Below are positions 1-10,921 of a stretch of DNA of 64,000 nucleotides, piece by piece. Each line of letters starts with the position of its first letter. Within the stretch, counting starts at the first letter, position 1. The stretch spans positions 1 through 64,000 of the forward strand of contig DF240783.1 of assembly GCA_000507305.1 (NCBI GenBank). The letters run 5' to 3'. Under the pieces are notes generated by a model, which was not told the origin of the DNA, did not search any database, and saw only the letters and a program-made list of their open reading frames with translations. This stretch comes from Breviolum minutum Mf 1.05b.01. Its lineage: Eukaryota; Sar; Dinophyceae; Suessiales; Symbiodiniaceae. Both the position numbers and the translations under genes were made by a program.

Positions 1-476
1 TGGGGAAAAAACGTTTGGGGCACGGATGGTGGGGTTGTTTTTGTTGCCAATTTGTAGGGGATGTACATGCTGAAGTAAAAACAAAGGGTTTGAGTGAACG
101 CACTGAAACATCAGGAAAGTTTAGATGAGTTTAAACAAGTATTGCATTCATGTTTTTTGTGCATATAATTTTGGATCTGCTTATATCTTTATATACATAC
201 ATATTATGTATAGATGAGTTACTTTTGTATTGGAGATTGCACAAGATGAAAGCTTGCCAAGATTTATGCCTGCTTAAAAAAGCTTATTTCATGATGCACA
301 GGGGGCTCAAGCAATAAAAGGTGAAATACCATCCGCTATAGTATCAGACGTTCTTTCTTCGTCATGTTCACCTCTCTGGGAAGATTTCTAGATTTACTCC
401 CCCCAAAACTTACCTCCAAAAAAAATGATGGTCGGAAGTAACAAATAAAACTTCCCTTTTCGGTGGCTGCCCTGAA

Positions 477-567
477 GGGATCCAAGAGGAACCGAGGGAA
501 TTCCATGTGGATCATTGTGCTCCTCACATGACCATGGCCCTTGAATCTAGTTTTGATGTTTCGGAAA
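477..567 (+). CDS. candidate internal exon, unrecognised
   Basis: An open frame follows a CTGAAG|GG acceptor and reads through a polar stretch containing EEPREFHVDHCAPHM and ALESSFDVS. It can leave at a GAAA|GTTC site (567) or at a GA-type donor a few bases earlier. The composition is acidic and not the F/L/V bias that T-rich DNA gives by default. No domain was recognised. The frame is open upstream to about 430, so the start is uncertain. Confidence 0.35.
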
Positions 568-668
568 GTTCGCAAACTATTTTTTGGCAGTGTTGCAGTA
601 TCAGCATTGCTTTTGTATGTTTTGTTTCGAAACCATTCCTGCACAAATGACGCTGGCTTGTTTTTTAG

Positions 669-866
669 TTGCACAATGATCTGGATGATTTGTTACTCCG
701 AAGTTTTGTTGAGGCTGCCCTATTGCACGGATTTGTCCATTCCAATGGACGATCGCCTCTTGGTAAGATGATGGATGATGGTTATTGTGTTGCCTTTTAC
801 GATGATCCCTCCACCATTTCGGCATGCTTCGATCGGTATACAGGATTGGCAATGTGTCAAGATTAG
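669..866 (+). CDS. candidate exon ending in a stop, unrecognised
   Basis: The frame opens after TTTTTTAG at 668 and runs 65 codons to TAG at 864-866. It includes LHNDLDDLLLRSF and later DDGYCVAFYDDPSTISACF. A strong GTAAGA donor lies at 763, so the exon could instead end at 762. A CAG|GA acceptor near 841 would keep the same frame and the same C-terminus. A hydrophobic frame is also open here, so the reading frame is not certain. Confidence 0.35.
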   Translation: MHNDLDDLLLRSFVEAALLHGFVHSNGRSPLGKMMDDGYCVAFYDDPSTISACFDRYTGLAMCQD

Positions 867-925
867 GAACGTCGGGACATGTGCAGGAACTTTGCATGGG
901 GTGTTTTACTTCCCAGGAGTTTTTC

Positions 926-949
926 TTTTTTTTTTTGGGGGGGGGGGGG
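926..949. repeat. T-run then G13 tract
   Basis: Eleven T directly followed by thirteen G. Similar T(n)G(n) junctions recur elsewhere in the window. Confidence 0.95.
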
Positions 950-1015
950 TCGCGAGTTCTACTGATATTTCCAATTGCCAAAGGCTAGTGGGTATGGCTC
1001 AAGATTGATCCCCCA

Positions 1016-1065
1016 TGCCTGGAAGCTTGTTTTCTTTCTGTGCCTGGAAGCTTGTTTTCTTTCTG
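1016..1065. repeat. perfect 25-bp tandem duplication
   Basis: The unit TGCCTGGAAGCTTG... (25 bp) occurs twice head to tail with no mismatch. It lies between exon candidates and looks like a recent slippage duplication. Confidence 0.9.
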
Positions 1066-1220
1066 ATTTGGTTGTGATTTCCCATGGCCCAGGCAGTGTG
1101 GGAAGTGTGATCAGCTGAGGTTACGAAGTCTATCGTTACTTTGGTACCTTCTCTCGGTCCATGCTCTCCATGTTTGTTTCTTTACCGCAAGGTCGTCGTT
1201 CTTTGGTGATTATTAAACAT

Positions 1221-1362
1221 AACATATCCCTGGGCTTCCACCACCATAAAAAAAATGGTTGACCCAATTTCGATGATTGAAACCCTTAGGTAAGCAATGG
1301 TGGCATGGTGGTTATATTAACACCCATTGCTTTAATGGTGGTTGGAATCCCAGGGATATTAT
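1221..1362. repeat. nested fold-back element
   Basis: Outer arms of about 30 bp (AACATATCCCTGGGCTTCC near 1221 and its near-complement ending near 1362) enclose a second pair of arms (AAGCAATGGTGG near 1292 against CACCCATTGCTTT near 1321). The two nested palindromes could fold as one long hairpin of about 140 bp. No coding capacity was seen. It is probably a non-autonomous inverted-repeat element. Confidence 0.75.
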
Positions 1363-1435
1363 ATGTGAACCGTTCCCAGCGATTCATGGCTGGCTAGCTG
1401 CTAGCTTGTTGCACAACTTGCGAAAAGCAACCAAG

Positions 1436-1551
1436 GAACTGACCTTGGGAAATTGGGTTCCCATCTCGCGAATTCTCTCAGTGTCTTGGTGTATAACAAA
1501 GGGAGGTTGGAGCGTTGCCTTAGGAAAACCTTAAAAGTCAAGCAGAGGCAG
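1436..1551 (+). CDS. candidate internal exon, unrecognised
   Basis: The frame starts after CAACCAAG|GA and ends at AGGCAG|GTGAGT, a near-perfect donor. It gives 38 codons with segments GTDLGKLGSHLANSLSVL and LERCLRKTLKVKQRQ. The basic, polar composition and good splice sites support coding. The entry phase is 1 and the exit phase is 0. The protein family is not recognised, and the linkage to neighbouring candidates is unknown. Confidence 0.45.
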
Positions 1552-2204
1552 GTGAGTCTTTGGAAATGTGAGTAAAACAAGAAATACATACATAAAACAT
1601 CATAAAACTATGCATGTAGACAATGTAGACTCCCTTATGTACTTGAGTTGACCAGTTGCTTGGTACAGTTACAATCTGAGGACAATTTTTTGAATAGAGG
1701 AGCTAGTCCCAAAGTGAAAATTATTGACTTTATGGAACTTCATTTGGTTTCTGCATTCTGTTGGCTTAAGTTGTTTGTTTCAATCGGACAAACTTGGGTC
1801 CAGTGGACCTCTCGGGTGCAGATGTTTTGACATTCATTATAGGCCACCTAGGATGGGTCTAGAATCGCGTTTGCTCACATGTGAGGTTTGTTTTTTACAG
1901 TCGAAATCTTGCTGAAATCTGGATGGTTCCAATTTTGTTACGGGAGCGATTTCAAGCTGGGGATGGACCGACACATTGTTCTAATAACTGTTTTCTTATT
2001 CTCTAGTTGGTGGTGTTTTAAAAATAAATCCCCTTGGTAGTTCCACACAGATCCCATTGGCCCGTGAGGGTTTTCAAGTTGGACTTCAGTGTTGAATGAT
2101 GAATTGCACAGTTCACGACGAACACGAGTTACCACTCATGAAAGTATGTTTTTTTCGTGGGAAATTGTAAGCTGGTTGTTTCTAGAACTGTGTCCAAAAA
2201 GGAT

Positions 2205-2301
2205 ACTTTCCCGGCGGGGAACTAACATGTCCCATTCCAAGGCACTTTTGAAGATGACTTTCCTTTTCCCAAGGCGGGATATGTTAATTCCCTGAGGGGG
2301 T
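2205..2301. repeat. family A inverted-repeat element
   Basis: The left arm GGGGAACTAACATGTCCC and right arm GGGATATGTTAATTCCC surround an interior with AAGGCACTTTTGAAGATGA. A diverged copy of the element seen best at 30837-30930. Confidence 0.75.
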
Positions 2302-2553
2302 AACTGATCTTTTTGTTCCATATCTTGTTGCGTGTGTGGTACACTGCCCAGTTCAACCGATCCTGCAATCCCTCAAGAAAATCAAAGAAGGACATGGAAG
2401 GATAGGCCTGGAAAGGATTATGGCAAATGAATCAAATATAAGGAAACCTTTTTCTTTTTACACCTCAAAACAAGAAGGTAAATCAGAAAACCATTGATAC
2501 TTCCAGATACTGATGTTATAGATATATCATATCATCAAGTTGAACCACTGGTC

Positions 2554-2658
2554 TACACCCTGGAAGATTAACATGGAATCTACACATCACCCATTTAGAA
2601 AGGAAAATGATCTTCCAAACAACAATGATTATGTTCCATGTTATTCTTCAGGGGTGTA
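2554..2658. repeat. family D inverted-repeat element
   Basis: The arms TACACCCTGGAAGATTAAC and GTTATTCTTCAGGGGTGTA flank an interior with GGAAAATGATCTTCCAAAC. The right end carries TTCTTCAG|GGG, which looks like a splice acceptor. Both ends are TA. Confidence 0.75.
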
Positions 2659-3446
2659 TTGAAATCCAAGTGAGGTTTTTTTTTCTCGCCCAGATCTTGA
2701 ATCAATCTGAGGAGAGGGTCTCCGAGTGGTACACCATTTTCACCTTGGCATTTCAAGTGATCCTGGGCTTTGCAGTACCTCGATGGCCAATCCTTGAGAA
2801 CTTTGGGCCGTTTTGGGTGTGTTGAAGTCACGTGACGTTTAAGGATACTAAAGGTATAGTTTTAGTATGGTTTAGTGAGGGAAAGCTTATTTCAGGAAAA
2901 TCCAGGTTGATGAAACATAGTTTTTAGATGTTTTCAGTTATGGAGACAATGGCAATGAATGGTTTTTGTTTGAGTATTCTGTTTGTTGATAGCTAGAACG
3001 GCCAATTGCTTTCATTTGCCACATTCGTTGTAAGTAACTGGGAGGAGGCACCTCAAGATACTTGGCACAGCTGGTGCTTTGTTCACAGTTGCGTTCTAAG
3101 AAAAGGATACCCCAGTGGCAGTTTAATGGACGATGATTTGAAGGTGCGATAGAGGGAATCAATTCTTCATCGACAGTTTGCAAGAAGCTCATAAATTTAG
3201 TGAATTTGGTGTGTCCTTTATTCAGACGCGTATCAGAATAAATTGTCAGCGACGCTTTGTTTGAATAAGATTTGATTGTCAATGTTTTCGAATGGTTTTT
3301 AATAATATGGCTTTATTACTATAACATTCCATGATACTGTATTCAATGATAAACCATGCTAGTGAAGTACGTATCATGCCTACAGACACTCCAATGAAAG
3401 CATCTAAATTCCAAATCCAATGTGCAATTTATCCTTTTTTTCATAG

Positions 3447-3573
3447 GGAATCCTTTGTAAGCTTTGTTAATAATCTTGGAAGTTTATTGATTGGCCCAAC
3501 CCGGAAATTGAGGGCCATTCACCTTCACTTGCTATCCATGCGGATTTCCTTGCGGGTCGCCGAGGTTATCAAA
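3447..3573 (+). CDS. candidate internal exon, unrecognised
   Basis: A TTTTTTTCATAG|GG acceptor precedes a 42-codon frame with ESFVSFVNNLGSLL and KLRAIHLHLLSMRISL. It can end before GTTATC or GTAATT near 3573. It is partly hydrophobic, so chance openness in T-rich DNA is possible. The family is unknown. Confidence 0.35.
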
Positions 3574-3887
3574 GTAATTACTGGTGTGTTTCTGACAGAT
3601 CCTTGGTTGTTGAACCTTCAGCATCTTTTTTTTGGGGGTGATGTTGAGGTTTGAGATCGAATTTTGGGATATCTTGGGAGAGCCGGATTGAAAATTATGC
3701 CGGTAACATGTTTCAATTCGAGATTTCAACACAGGTCGTAATATTTCACTTCTTGGGCACTGTTTTTATTGGTGAAACATGGGGAAGATAAATTTGCAAC
3801 TTGCACCCCGGGACAAATTTTCAAAATGAACTCGAACAAAAAGGTATGGAGGATGATGGTCCTTTGTGTTTGTGTGTGTGTTTTCAG

Positions 3888-4063
3888 GTTGTTTTTATCG
3901 CCATTATATGCCATTATATACAATTTCTCGGGGAATATACTTGAATGATTCCGCACATTTGGTAACCAGACATGTTCGCCTGGAAGATGAACCCTTTGAA
4001 GAAGAAGTGAAAGAAGCTGGCCCTAGAAATCACTATCTCAACTCCTTTGGAAATTGGTTATGA
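3888..4063 (+). CDS. candidate exon, unrecognised
   Basis: After a textbook TGTGTTTTCAG acceptor the frame is open for 58 codons to TGA at 4061-4063. The second half is strongly charged (HVRLEDEPFEEEVKEAGPR). A G|GTTATG site at 4057 could be the real exit. The same frame continues past the TGA with another open stretch, probably by chance. No family was recognised. Confidence 0.45.
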
Positions 4064-4687
4064 GATGAAGCTATTGAAAGCTTGAACGCTTGGGAAATGA
4101 AGTTCTTTCAATTTCTGTTGATATTTGTTTGCCATGGTTTCAACTATTGATTTTCACCTCTGCCTGAAGCAAATTGACCTTATCTTCTCGGTGCAGTAGC
4201 CCTTTGGGTGATGTATAGCTGAATGTTACGGCAAGATTCAACTAGTGAAATCATCTTTGTCCAGATTAAACTGGTAGTGACTAGCGCTGATTCTATTTAT
4301 ATATTAACAACTTTTTGGAGGACTATGATTCTGCAATTTTGATGGTGACCTACTGACGGTTTGTAATCCACACTGTTTGAAGCAAAACTTTGTTGCTCGA
4401 AGGGTCCTCCGATGACGGTGCCAGGAGACAATGAAAGTGGCATCGATGGATGATAGCAGCAAGTACTGCAGGGAGAATTGGAGAAAGATTTTTGCACAGA
4501 CTACTGCACGGGTTGTTATATAACATGGTGTTATCCACGTAAGAAATACCTATTCGGATTTGTTTCTGATCTATGTGCTCTTTCATAACATACAGATATA
4601 TGAAATTGTATTGGTACATATCATATTTAATGTGTATAAATATGTTTGGCACTATAATCGGGGAGAAGATTATTTTTCTTTACCAAG

Positions 4688-4780
4688 AGATATCTTCCAT
4701 TATGAATCAAATGAAGACTTGGGGACTAGACTCACTCCAGATCGGATCGTAGCTCTCCTTTCCAGACACGGTCACTTCAA
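4688..4780 (+). CDS. candidate internal exon, unrecognised
   Basis: The acceptor TTTCTTTACCAAG leads into a frame with DIFHYESNEDLGTRL and PDRIVALLSRHGHF. It leaves at a GTACAA site. The segment is polar and has balanced composition in a T-rich surround. The acceptor is followed by A rather than the usual G. The family is not recognised. Confidence 0.4.
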
Positions 4781-5124
4781 GTACAAGTGTATAGTTCCCA
4801 CGATTCTATAATCATCTAACATTCAGACAAATTATAGATTTCATATGATTTCATGACAAACATAAACTTTTTCATACCATTCCATAGAACTATTCCTAAC
4901 TACATCTATAATCAATATATTTAATTTGTTTCATGAACTACCAGTCAGGTGCTTTGGGAAATTTATGCATGCACACCAAAAAACCACCTAAAAAGATGCC
5001 ACCCCAAAAAACACCAGTCAGATGCATGCAATAATCTCAAACACCTGTGTTTTTTTCATAGGTTTTTTTTGGGGGGGTCCGTTCAAAATTTCCCCATGGT
5101 TTCACCTCTCCAACCACCTATCAG

Positions 5125-5370
5125 GTCAACCGGGCCCGGTGACCTCACGCTTTCATCGATGAGATTTTTCGACCAAGGCATCATGCTGAAGAGTAAGGAA
5201 CGGGCCGTACGACTCCATAAGGACGGCGGTTTCGTTTCGACGTCGGGTGGGTTTTTTGGGAACCAAACGGTTTTCCGGAGCGGGAATCCTTGGAATGGAC
5301 ATGCGTGGGCCCATTCGGAATCTTCCGACAAAAAAAATCGGGGCGAAAATGGGTTGGAAGGTGTTTTTTG
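5125..5370 (+). CDS. candidate large exon, unrecognised
   Basis: This is a clear GC rise against its flanks. The frame enters after CACCTATCAG|G and stays open for 82 codons to TTTTTTG|GTGAGA. It contains GPGDLTLSSMRFFDQGIML, KSKERAVRLHKDGGF and SGGFFGNQTVFRSGNPW. The exit phase is 2. The minus strand is also open here but lacks good sites. The protein family is unknown. It could be an upstream exon of the gene at 6019, but no phase-consistent chain was found. Confidence 0.5.
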
Positions 5371-5820
5371 GTGAGAGTCTCTGAGTTTGGTACTGTTTGG
5401 CAAAAGATCACGAATGAACCTTGGATGGATGAGTAACTTAAGCTTTAACATCTTTACCTGCAAGTTTTACAAGACTCTATATAAACTGTACATTTGTTTT
5501 ATCCTTTTTTGGGGGGGATATAAAATATGCAGAGATGGGGAGTCCATCATTGTGGATCCTGGATCCGGATACTTTCCATATCTAAGATTTGACAATGGAG
5601 GAGCCAGACATGGTTTTGTTTCAGGGGTATATAAGGGTGCCTTGGTCATGTCATTCCTGCTTTTGAGTTTGTAGGTTTTTTGGTGAAGAGATTGACCCTG
5701 GCGGTCTGGCTTAATGTAAGGTTTTACATATTGGTCGAGGAGGATGTGAACAGGTCATTCATCAAACAGCTATTAGGATCCATTGCAGTCATGAATATAG
5801 GTGTTTTTTTTCCTTTACTT

Positions 5821-5923
5821 CCCCGAAAATTAGCATGGAAACCTGAAAAACAGCCCTTTGAAAAGGAAAATATCATTTTCCAAACCTTCATTTTGGGGTT
5901 CCATGTTAGTTTTCAGGGGTGTA
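5821..5923. repeat. family D inverted-repeat element
   Basis: The arms CCCCGAAAATTAGCATGG and CCATGTTAGTTTTCAGGGG are near-complementary, and the right end reads TTTTCAG|GGGTGTA. It lies directly upstream of the EF-hand gene at 6019. Confidence 0.75.
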
Positions 5924-6018
5924 CACAATTTCCATGGACCAAAAAAAATCAGTTGAACCCCATTGCATCCTCAAAATTGACTATGACTGATCTTGGCCAA
6001 CTGTTTGCATCTCTGTAG

Positions 6019-8698
6019 GAGAAGATGGGACGTTTATTTGCACATGCCGATCTTGATGCCAATGGTGGCATCGATTGCTTGGATGCTGGGCTCGGTTCAT
6101 GGCCAATGAGTTGATGGAATGTTAGAATATGTTAGAAATTGATTGCCCTGTTACATGTACATGTTCCATGTTTAAAACATGATTTTTGTTGATGGTTAGT
6201 CTTAGTGGAAAATTAAATGTCAAGATGTTTTTGATATACAGATTTGGGGGTTTTGCAACTTTGGCTAAGACTTGATATGTTGTGTTCATCTTGCATCCAA
6301 CAGATAAACACCTAAATTGCCAATCCCACCCTTTCTTTTGATGTGGATGCTTTGGTCTTGTGCCCTGCGAAAACGCTGAGGAATTCCAGACCCTTCTCGA
6401 AGATAAGGAGGTACGCCAATGGTTACTCGGCGCGTGGGATGAGGAGGACATCCAGTAGTGTTTGAGATGACTATCGTTTGACCATACACTCGTGCTTCAA
6501 TACTGGTATGGTAGTCATTGCAAAATCATTCAATACAATTCTGAAAACGGAAAGGAAATCCCAGATGAAGAACATTTTGTGTACATATCTGTTGAAGTTA
6601 TGTAGATGTATTTGACACAGTGTTTATATATATATATAAATGTATTGTTACTTTGCACACAGCAGAATGCAAAACCAAACGCCTTGCATAATTACTGGAT
6701 TTGGCTCCTATAGACTTATCAACGGTCTTTTTAGCGACCTGAACGTGACTGTCTTCCATTGAGTAGTCAGAGCTTGCGATTTGGGATGTATATGTTTCTT
6801 TAAAACCTATAAATAGCCTATAAAATGTGCATATTACATATGCATATGTATAGAATATATATATATATACACACATGTTGTTTTCATGTATGCAAAGCTA
6901 GAGAGACGCCACGTGTATACAATACGATTACTGTAGTTTGGCGTCTAACTTGATAGAGTCAACTGTGATGGTGTGGTATCCCACAGAACTCTATTCTATC
7001 GCATTGTATTTGGGCATGTTTGTTGTGTCAATGTATGGTTACATTATTTCCAGTACTTATGGAGTCAGGAGTCAGGAAGTTAAAACTTAAAACTCCGTTA
7101 ACTACTATTGTGCATGGTATTGATTCATACGTTATGATGTCATGCTAAGCATTTCATAGGATTTGTCCAGTCAATGATTATAACCTTGAAATGGGTATGG
7201 TACGGTAATATTCTAGGCAACCTTACGGTAAAGTAGTAGAGTTTGCTAAGGTCAAGATATTTGCGTGTTTTTTTTGGTTGCACTGCTCATGTTGGGTATG
7301 ATATCCTTCAATCAGTGCCTGGCTAAACACTTTTTGATACCAAAGGCAACCTCGAACTGACGTCTCGTTTGTAGACCAAGGTTGGCTTCAATGGAACTTG
7401 AAATCTTCTCTCAACAAGATGGTGATGCCCTTTTCCACATGCTGCTTGGATGCAGGAGAAGGTCAAAAAAGTCCCCAGGAATCTTGGGTGGTGCCTAAGG
7501 TTTCAACGGACATGTTGAACAAATCATCAGCAGTTCACCTCGGCGTGTGGAACAGAAGCCACACTACTAATAAGAGTTGCAATTCCATACACGTTACTAT
7601 GTGTACGTATTTGTTTGTCATTTATATGGCATGGAATTTTGTGGAAGCCAAAGTTCTTGAAGGCATCAAATTCATCCATCCTTTTAGGTGAATCGGACCG
7701 TGGATCGTCGACATGATGATTGGAAACCCCATGGCCCAAACGTATCGTCGTATTGTAATCCTCCAAAATAAGATCCCAAATATGACAGGAAAAAGGTTGG
7801 AGTGACATCTGAGGGACATATTATCCTGAAAAAGCGACTTCAAATTGAGGTCGTGACCTTTTGATTCACTCCCTAGGCATCCAAAAACCTGAGAAGATAT
7901 TTGGTCCCCAAAAAAAAACCTACTGAAAACACCAAACCTCAGGAGGTATGACTGGATTTCTAGGGCTTTGAAAGTCACAAATCACTGCTGGGTACACTGA
8001 GGATTGATGATGGCGATGGGACTCCTGGCAGGATAAAAAGTCCTTGAGATTGTTTATATGGCATATCTTGCCGCGTTTGGCGCACCGTTAAACAGTTGGT
8101 TGGTTGGTTGGTTGGTTGATTGGTTGGTTGGTTGGTTGGTTGGTTGGTTGCATTTAAGCTTCTGGTGCGATTGCCAAAAATCCCTATGGGATTACAGAAA
8201 ATTCTCATGGGATTGCCAAAAAATCCCTAGGAATCTGAACAAAAATTACATGGCACTTGATTCACATTGGCATTTTGTTGTTCACTTTCCCGGACGGGAC
8301 TTCTTTGGTTACAATTCCATCCCAAGGATCGTCACATTGGACGAGTTGGTGAAAGGAGTTGCCCGTTTAAAGGGACAGGCAGCTCGAGATGGTGGGTCGG
8401 TTATTTGTTTTGTGGGTGGTGGAGGAAAGGGTGGGAGGCTACACCATGGAAATCATTTGAAAGAGAGAATTAAATAAAATCAGCAGTTTTTGGTGTGATG
8501 ACAAAGACTGTTGTACATAGTGTTTATATGTGTTTATATTTTTATGATGTTTTACTTTTCGTTTTTGCTGCAATCAATCGGTGTTTTATTGCGATGAATT
8601 TATGGCTTTTGGGACATTTGATGCACCAGGCGCGTAATGTGGATTTGGAAGCTTGGCTGGCATTTAGTGCCGTGATCAATTATGATTTGAGCCGTTGA
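6019..8698 (+). CDS. C-terminal EF-hand region of a probable cation channel (5 exons)
   Basis: Exons 6019-6081, 6381-6421, 7381-7461, 8327-8378 and 8630-8698 join in frame, with intron phases 0, 2, 2 and 0. The first junction rebuilds a full 12-residue EF-hand loop, DLDANGGIDCLE, followed by F. The next gives EVRQWLASMELEI, then DALFHML, then IVTLDELVKGVARLKGQ, then ARNVDLEAWL, and a TGA stop at 8696-8698. This order (EF loop, EVxxWL, LFxxL, DELVxGVxRLKGQAR) is what I know from the cytosolic tails of dinoflagellate and other alveolate voltage-gated-like channels. There it would bind calcium below the pore. The second EF loop lacks its acidic residues (GCRRR), so it is probably structural. Donors are GA (6082), GT (6422), GT (7462) and GC (8379). 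Every acceptor is AG|G. Membrane-spanning exons upstream were not identified, so the channel assignment is inference; the EF-hand is firm. Confidence 0.8.
8095..8150. repeat. (TTGG)n microsatellite
   Basis: About 13 copies of TTGG with one TTGA variant, inside the third intron of the EF-hand gene. Purely simple-sequence DNA. Confidence 0.95.
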
Positions 8699-9540
8699 AC
8701 TGAAGATCATCAAGATTCAGAAAACTAATGAAAACTAGACATGTGACATATGTACTGTTGTACAATTTAGATTATGTTCTGGCTGTTGGCAAGTTTAACT
8801 TGTTGTTTTTTTTTGGGCTGAGGGTCAATCAACTCACAACTGGTGGTAAATCCCAGCTGTTTTTCTCCAAATGTCACCTGGTGACTCTTTATCATTCTTA
8901 TTGAACTGTGCAAATGTCATGTTGTTTGATTGCTCCACACTTATTCCTCCAAGGGTTTCCGAACTGTGGACAGCAGGGGGGCAATGAACTCATGGAATAC
9001 GAACATGATTAGCGATACAGAAATAAATACACACTCGTATTTCTAGTTTTGCCACAATAAATATAAAGAAGTGTGCAGCTTTCCACACCACTAGACACAT
9101 GGTCAGTTCATGGAAGTACCAAATGCATGTCAGTGTTTCAAAGATTGAGATTTAAATAACATAACATAGCAGCGCTTGGCGTCTACCCTGTTCCACCCGT
9201 TTCCTGCTACTGTGACCCTGGCAGATGTCATTTCAATTCCAAGGTGAAAGAATTCCTATAAACTTCAATCATTTTTCTGACCCCAAAAATTCCAATTTGT
9301 TACAGCTTGGTTCGAGGTTGCCCAGCTAAGGAAACCTTTTTGTAGCATGGACTTCTTGTTTTTTCAAAAATTTACGGTCATATTTAGTGACATACCAACC
9401 GTTACCTGGAATGTCAAACATTTGTCAGGTGTGGATGTGGTTTTCATTCATCGAAAACGGTGCATGGAACTGAACCTCCTCAAGTGTAAAGAATGGGGAA
9501 CCTGAAAAATTGATGGTTTACAAAAACGACATGTTCTAAA

Positions 9541-9641
9541 CTCCGGTAAACTAACATAGCAATGGAAAATGGACTTTTTGAAGATGTATCTCCTAATAAG
9601 AATGGTGATTTTCGATTGCCATGTTAGTTTACTGGAGGGTA
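9541..9641. repeat. family A2 inverted-repeat element
   Basis: The left arm CTCCGGTAAACTAACATAGC and right arm CCATGTTAGTTTACTGGAG enclose an interior with GGAAAATGGACTTTTTGAAG. The interior also matches the copy at 26783-26888, so these two form a subfamily. Confidence 0.85.
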
Positions 9642-9664
9642 TTCCTTTTTGGTAACATTTTCAG

Positions 9665-9778
9665 GTGAACCATTAAGCAACTTGCCAGGGATGCACCCTG
9701 AGGCATTGATGAACCGACGCCTTTTGGAGCTGAAACAGGCACCAAAAAGATACAACGAAACGGAGAGCTTGCATGATG
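9665..9778 (+). CDS. strong candidate internal exon, unrecognised
   Basis: The frame starts right after TTTTCAG and ends at CATGATG|GTGTCA, with phase 1 in and phase 1 out. It reads EPLSNLPGMHPEALMNRR and then LLELKQAPKRYNETESLHD: polar, proline-containing and clearly richer in G+C than its surroundings. No domain was recognised. It is 24 bases downstream of a family A2 element, so the intron before it probably ends with that element. Confidence 0.55.
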
Positions 9779-9797
9779 GTGTCAGCTAGTGGTGGTT

Positions 9798-9876
9798 AAT
9801 TGTTGGTTTGGGTCCCGGTTGGTTATTTAGGGACATCCCTAGAATCCCAAACCACCGGGCCCCAAACCAACAATTT
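9798..9876. repeat. 79-bp fold-back
   Basis: AATTGTTGGTTTGGGTCCCGG and its near-perfect complement (…GGGCCCCAAACCAACAATT) are separated by about 33 bases. It is not a member of families A-E. Confidence 0.85.
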
Positions 9877-10372
9877 TTCCATTAGTTGATGGTGGGAATA
9901 TTTAAAATATGATATGTCAATATGTGTGCATTGATGTTTGCTCTTTCGATAAATTTTAGTAGGAAACACACCTTGGAACTTTTCTGTTGTTGACAAGGGG
10001 GCTGTGTGTTGTTTTGAGGATATGTTCAATAAGTGCAACAGACATTCCAAGGGTTGACATTTAGTGAGGTGTCTAACTCGCGGGGAAGCTGGCGTTGAAC
10101 ATAATATAGCATCAAGCATGTCCTGTTGTTTGTTTTGCTGGTTTAGGTGGCAACGACAGTCACCAACACACATGACACACACACACACTTATATATGCAT
10201 ATATATTTATTTTTATGTTTATTGCACATAGATGATATTCGAAATGTATTTATTTACAATTATAGTATTTTTGGAACATAATAACATCATAAAATACTTG
10301 TTCTACCTGGCATCATGCTCACCATTCGATAACTGACCGCTTGGTTGTATGATTTTCTGCACGTCGGCGGAG

Positions 10373-10442
10373 GAGTTGCTGGATATGCAACACAGGCAAT
10401 TCGAACGCATCACTGTCAGCAATGAGGACCGCCATCCGATGA
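10373..10442 (+). CDS. strong candidate internal exon, unrecognised
   Basis: After CGGCGGAG|G the frame reads ELLDMQHRQFERI then TVSNEDRHPMSQ. It is highly polar, helix-forming and coiled-coil-like. The likely exit is CGATGA|GTCAAG at 10443. The frame stays open into the family C element at 10467, which should be intronic. The family is unknown. Confidence 0.5.
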
Positions 10443-10466
10443 GTCAAGAAACGTTGACAAGCCTAT

Positions 10467-10566
10467 CCCATACCATCCATGAGATTGTTGTATTTACCTA
10501 CGTTAATGGTTGATTTTGATGTTCATGGTAAATGTAGGTAAATATAGCATACATGGATGGTATGGG
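10467..10566. repeat. family C inverted-repeat element
   Basis: The arms CCCATACCATCCATG and CATGGATGGTATGGG are perfect complements. The inner arms TATTTACCTAC and GTAGGTAAATA are also complementary. Confidence 0.9.
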
Positions 10567-10921
10567 TATGGTAGATGGTTCATATTTGTACCGTATGATT
10601 CAAATACATTTTGGTACCGTATTTATATTTGCGTACATGTTGGCCTTCTATGGTTCAGCCCCCCCGCCAGCCAATGGTAGTATCCATTCCCTTGTGGGCA
10701 AAGTGAGTGGGTCAGCAATGTTTGCCATGCTTTCGAAAGGTAATTCGACACTTTTGCCCTGAAACGTAGAACTATTATCCTGTGGACAGCTCGAGTCTTG
10801 AACGAAAAGATCATATTTGTACACAATTGTGTACATATCTATATTATTTTGTTGGATGCACACACACGTGACAATATAAAACCAGTTTTTGAAAGTCTAA
10901 TATCTAAAGCTGACAGATAGC

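Noticed and set aside
541-771. Hydrophobic frame resembling a membrane helix (KLFFGSVAVSALLLYVLF)
   Set aside because: T-rich DNA yields F/L/V-rich peptides in any frame. It crosses a good acceptor at 668 and competes with a more polar frame.
991-1003. TGGCTCAAG, the 3' end of the dinoflagellate spliced leader
   Set aside because: Only the last nine bases match well. One chance match in 64 kb is not surprising, and the rest of the leader is not conserved.
4061-4063. In-frame TGA between two open coding-like stretches (similar case at 21601-21603)
   Set aside because: Could suggest TGA reassignment, but the confirmed genes (RING, EF-hand) end in TGA at sensible C-termini, and the flanking frames may be intronic.
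6422-6454. Longer version of the EFQTLL exon (LLGAWDEEDIQ)
   Set aside because: Ending at CAATG|GTTACT gives EVRQWLASMELEI, the conserved order. The extension would separate W from LASM.
8301-8325. Upstream extension of the IVTLDELV exon (GRDFFGYNSIP)
   Set aside because: Splicing at CCCAAG|G (8327) matches the phase of the preceding exon and the family alignment; the extension does not.
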